From NCBI GenBank assembly GCA_937898635.1, contig CALEJW010000239.1, positions 1 to 6,652 of the forward strand: 6,652 nucleotides of DNA, written 5' to 3'. The notes below the pieces were generated by a model. It did not search any database. It was not told the origin of the DNA and saw nothing but the letters and a program-made list of their open reading frames with translations. This stretch comes from an uncultured Pseudomonadota bacterium (GTDB lineage Bacteria > Pseudomonadota > Gammaproteobacteria > Burkholderiales > Usitatibacteraceae). The position numbers and the translations under genes were made by a program. The number at the start of each line of letters is the position of its first letter. Position 1 is the first letter of the stretch. Below are positions 5,716 through 6,652 of the stretch, in pieces.

Positions 5716-6335
5716 GCGGAAGGCGACGGCTTCGCCGGTTCCTCGCCGCCTCGCGCGAGACGGCTTCGCACGAAGCGCGCGAAGACGATCACGAACCAGG
5801 CCGCGAAGAGGATGAACACGGCGAGCGCGGCGAGGAAGATCGCCGGGTAGTTGAACGCGACCCAGATCCCGCCGAGCACCATGGCGTCCTCCGTGAAGGA
5901 CGCGATCCAGTTCGAGAGGGGCTCGGGCGAGGTGTTGAGCGCGGCCCGCCCGCCCGCCTTCGCGAAGTGCGTCCCCGCCGTGATCGTTCCGCCGAGGAGG
6001 CCCGCGGCGACGGTGATCGCCGTGAGGTCGTCGCCCGCAGCCCCCGCGGCGAGGAGGGCGCCGGCGGGAATGCGGATGAAGGTGTGCAGCGCGTCCCAGG
6101 CGCTGTCGATGCCCGGGATCTTGTCGGCGAGGAACTCGATCGCGAGAAGGATGCCCGCGGCGCCGATGACGTAGGGATGGGAGAGGATCGCGAGGCCCTC
6201 GGGCAGCGCGAGATAGTCCATCCGGGCCGCGAGCCCCAGCACGAAGACCACGAGATAGAGGCGTAGCCCGCTCGCCCAGGCGACGAGCGAGCCCAGGGCC
6301 AGGGCCTGCAGCAACGGCCAGTCCACCGGATCCAT
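5712..6335 (-). CDS. DUF4126 family integral membrane protein, function unknown
   Basis: A 207-residue hydrophobic protein whose sequence pattern I recognise as DUF4126; no biochemical function is established. Hydrophobic segments lie at about 8-37, 53-70, 91-122 and 150-188, the last long enough for two passes, so roughly five or six membrane helices are likely. Family-like conserved segments are ASGLRLYL (21-28), EFLADKIPGIDSAWDALHTF (67-86), IPAGALLAA (89-97), HFAKAGGRAALNTSPEPLSN (123-142) and FTEDAMVLGG (147-156). The tail from about 189 is charged (RSRLARGGEEP) and probably cytoplasmic. The ATG at 6335 is supported by GGAGGG (6348-6343) seven bases upstream. It converges on recR, with the stop codons overlapping at CTAG. 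No terminator hairpin is seen between the two genes. Confidence 0.85.
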   Translation of the reverse strand: MDPVDWPLLQALALGSLVAWASGLRLYLVVFVLGLAARMDYLALPEGLAILSHPYVIGAAGILLAIEFLADKIPGIDSAWDALHTFIRIPAGALLAAGAAGDDLTAITVAAGLLGGTITAGTHFAKAGGRAALNTSPEPLSNWIASFTEDAMVLGGIWVAFNYPAIFLAALAVFILFAAWFVIVFARFVRSRLARGGEEPAKPSPSA

Positions 6336-6397
6336 TTCACGGCCCTCCGTCTTCGCGGGAATGGGGCGCCGCCGTGCGGCGGCGTCCGCCCGCGTCG

Positions 6398-6427
6398 TTG
6401 ACGCAAGTGGCGCAAAGATGCCATAAT
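6398..6427 (+). promoter_or_regulatory. Sigma-70 type promoter for tRNA-fMet
   Basis: TTGACG (6398-6403) and CATAAT (6422-6427) each match the consensus at five of six positions and are separated by 18 bases. Transcription would start near 6434, giving a leader of about 49 bases before the tRNA. The bases just after the -10 are GC-rich (CCCGCC), a discriminator often seen at stringently controlled stable-RNA promoters. No other plausible promoter lies between here and the boxA at 6599. Confidence 0.7.
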
Positions 6428-6443
6428 CCCGCCTCTCGACGCT

Positions 6444-6469
6444 CGGTTCCTGCAGTGATGGCGGAACCG
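6444..6469 (+). other. Hairpin in the tRNA-fMet leader
   Basis: CGGTTCC (6444-6450) and GGAACCG (6463-6469) are perfect inverted repeats around a 12-base loop, 13 bases before the mature tRNA end. It would form in the leader transcript and may guide 5' processing; this role is inferred from position only. Confidence 0.4.
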
Positions 6470-6482
6470 GCTCGAAACCGGG

Positions 6483-6560
<78 letters not shown>

Positions 6561-6598
6561 CTCCCTTCCAGGCATCCTGCTCGGCAAGGGGCGGTCCT

Positions 6599-6636
6599 CG
6601 CTCTTTAACAAGTTACAGCCGATAGAGGTGGGTGCT
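6599..6636 (+). promoter_or_regulatory. boxA antitermination site and boxC-like element, rRNA operon leader
   Basis: CGCTCTTTAACA (6599-6610) matches the rrn boxA consensus TGCTCTTTAACA at eleven of twelve positions. After 17 bases comes GTGGGTGCT (6628-6636), similar in sequence and spacing to the GTGGGCACT boxC region of E. coli rRNA leaders. boxA binds the NusB-S10 complex and allows RNA polymerase to pass termination signals. The pair strongly suggests that a 16S rRNA gene lies beyond the right edge. No clear boxB hairpin is seen. Confidence 0.75.
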
Positions 6637-6652
6637 GCGGGTGCGCGAGGTC

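Overview
The window is gene-dense, very GC-rich DNA, most likely from a betaproteobacterium (class inferred, genus not determinable). The evidence is the block 4.5S RNA - dnaX - ybaB - recR, the protein sequences, and an initiator tRNA followed by an rRNA-leader type boxA/boxC. Nearly every base is assigned, and no gene-free stretch exceeds 300 bases.

Left third (1-2981): a selenium locus. On the minus strand lies a TIGR04348-type glycosyltransferase (selenosugar synthase SenB, 719-1702). It is followed 53 bases downstream by selenophosphate synthetase (SenC/SelD, start at 665, running off the left edge). Divergent on the plus strand is an EgtB-type nonheme iron enzyme (selenoneine synthase SenA, 1701-2981). 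Together they match the selenoneine pathway described in Variovorax and relatives: SenC makes selenophosphate, SenB transfers selenium to a UDP-sugar giving a selenosugar, and SenA joins the selenosugar to hercynine, leading to selenoneine. No EgtD-type hercynine synthase is in the window, so hercynine must come from elsewhere in the genome or from uptake. The senA and senB start codons overlap inside one GCATGC palindrome, leaving no intergenic promoter space.

Middle (2982-5715): a housekeeping block. An extended -10 promoter at the end of senA appears to start the 4.5S signal recognition particle RNA (3005-3099). A GC hairpin follows, then the tightly packed dnaX-ybaB-recR operon (DNA polymerase III tau subunit, nucleoid-associated YbaB/EbfC, recombination mediator RecR).

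Right part (5712-6652): a convergent minus-strand gene for a DUF4126 membrane protein shares a CTAG stop palindrome with recR. Beyond its start, a good sigma-70 type promoter reads rightward into initiator tRNA-fMet (6483-6559). Only 39 bases later come a boxA and a boxC-like motif typical of rRNA operon leaders, suggesting that a 16S rRNA gene begins just past the right edge.
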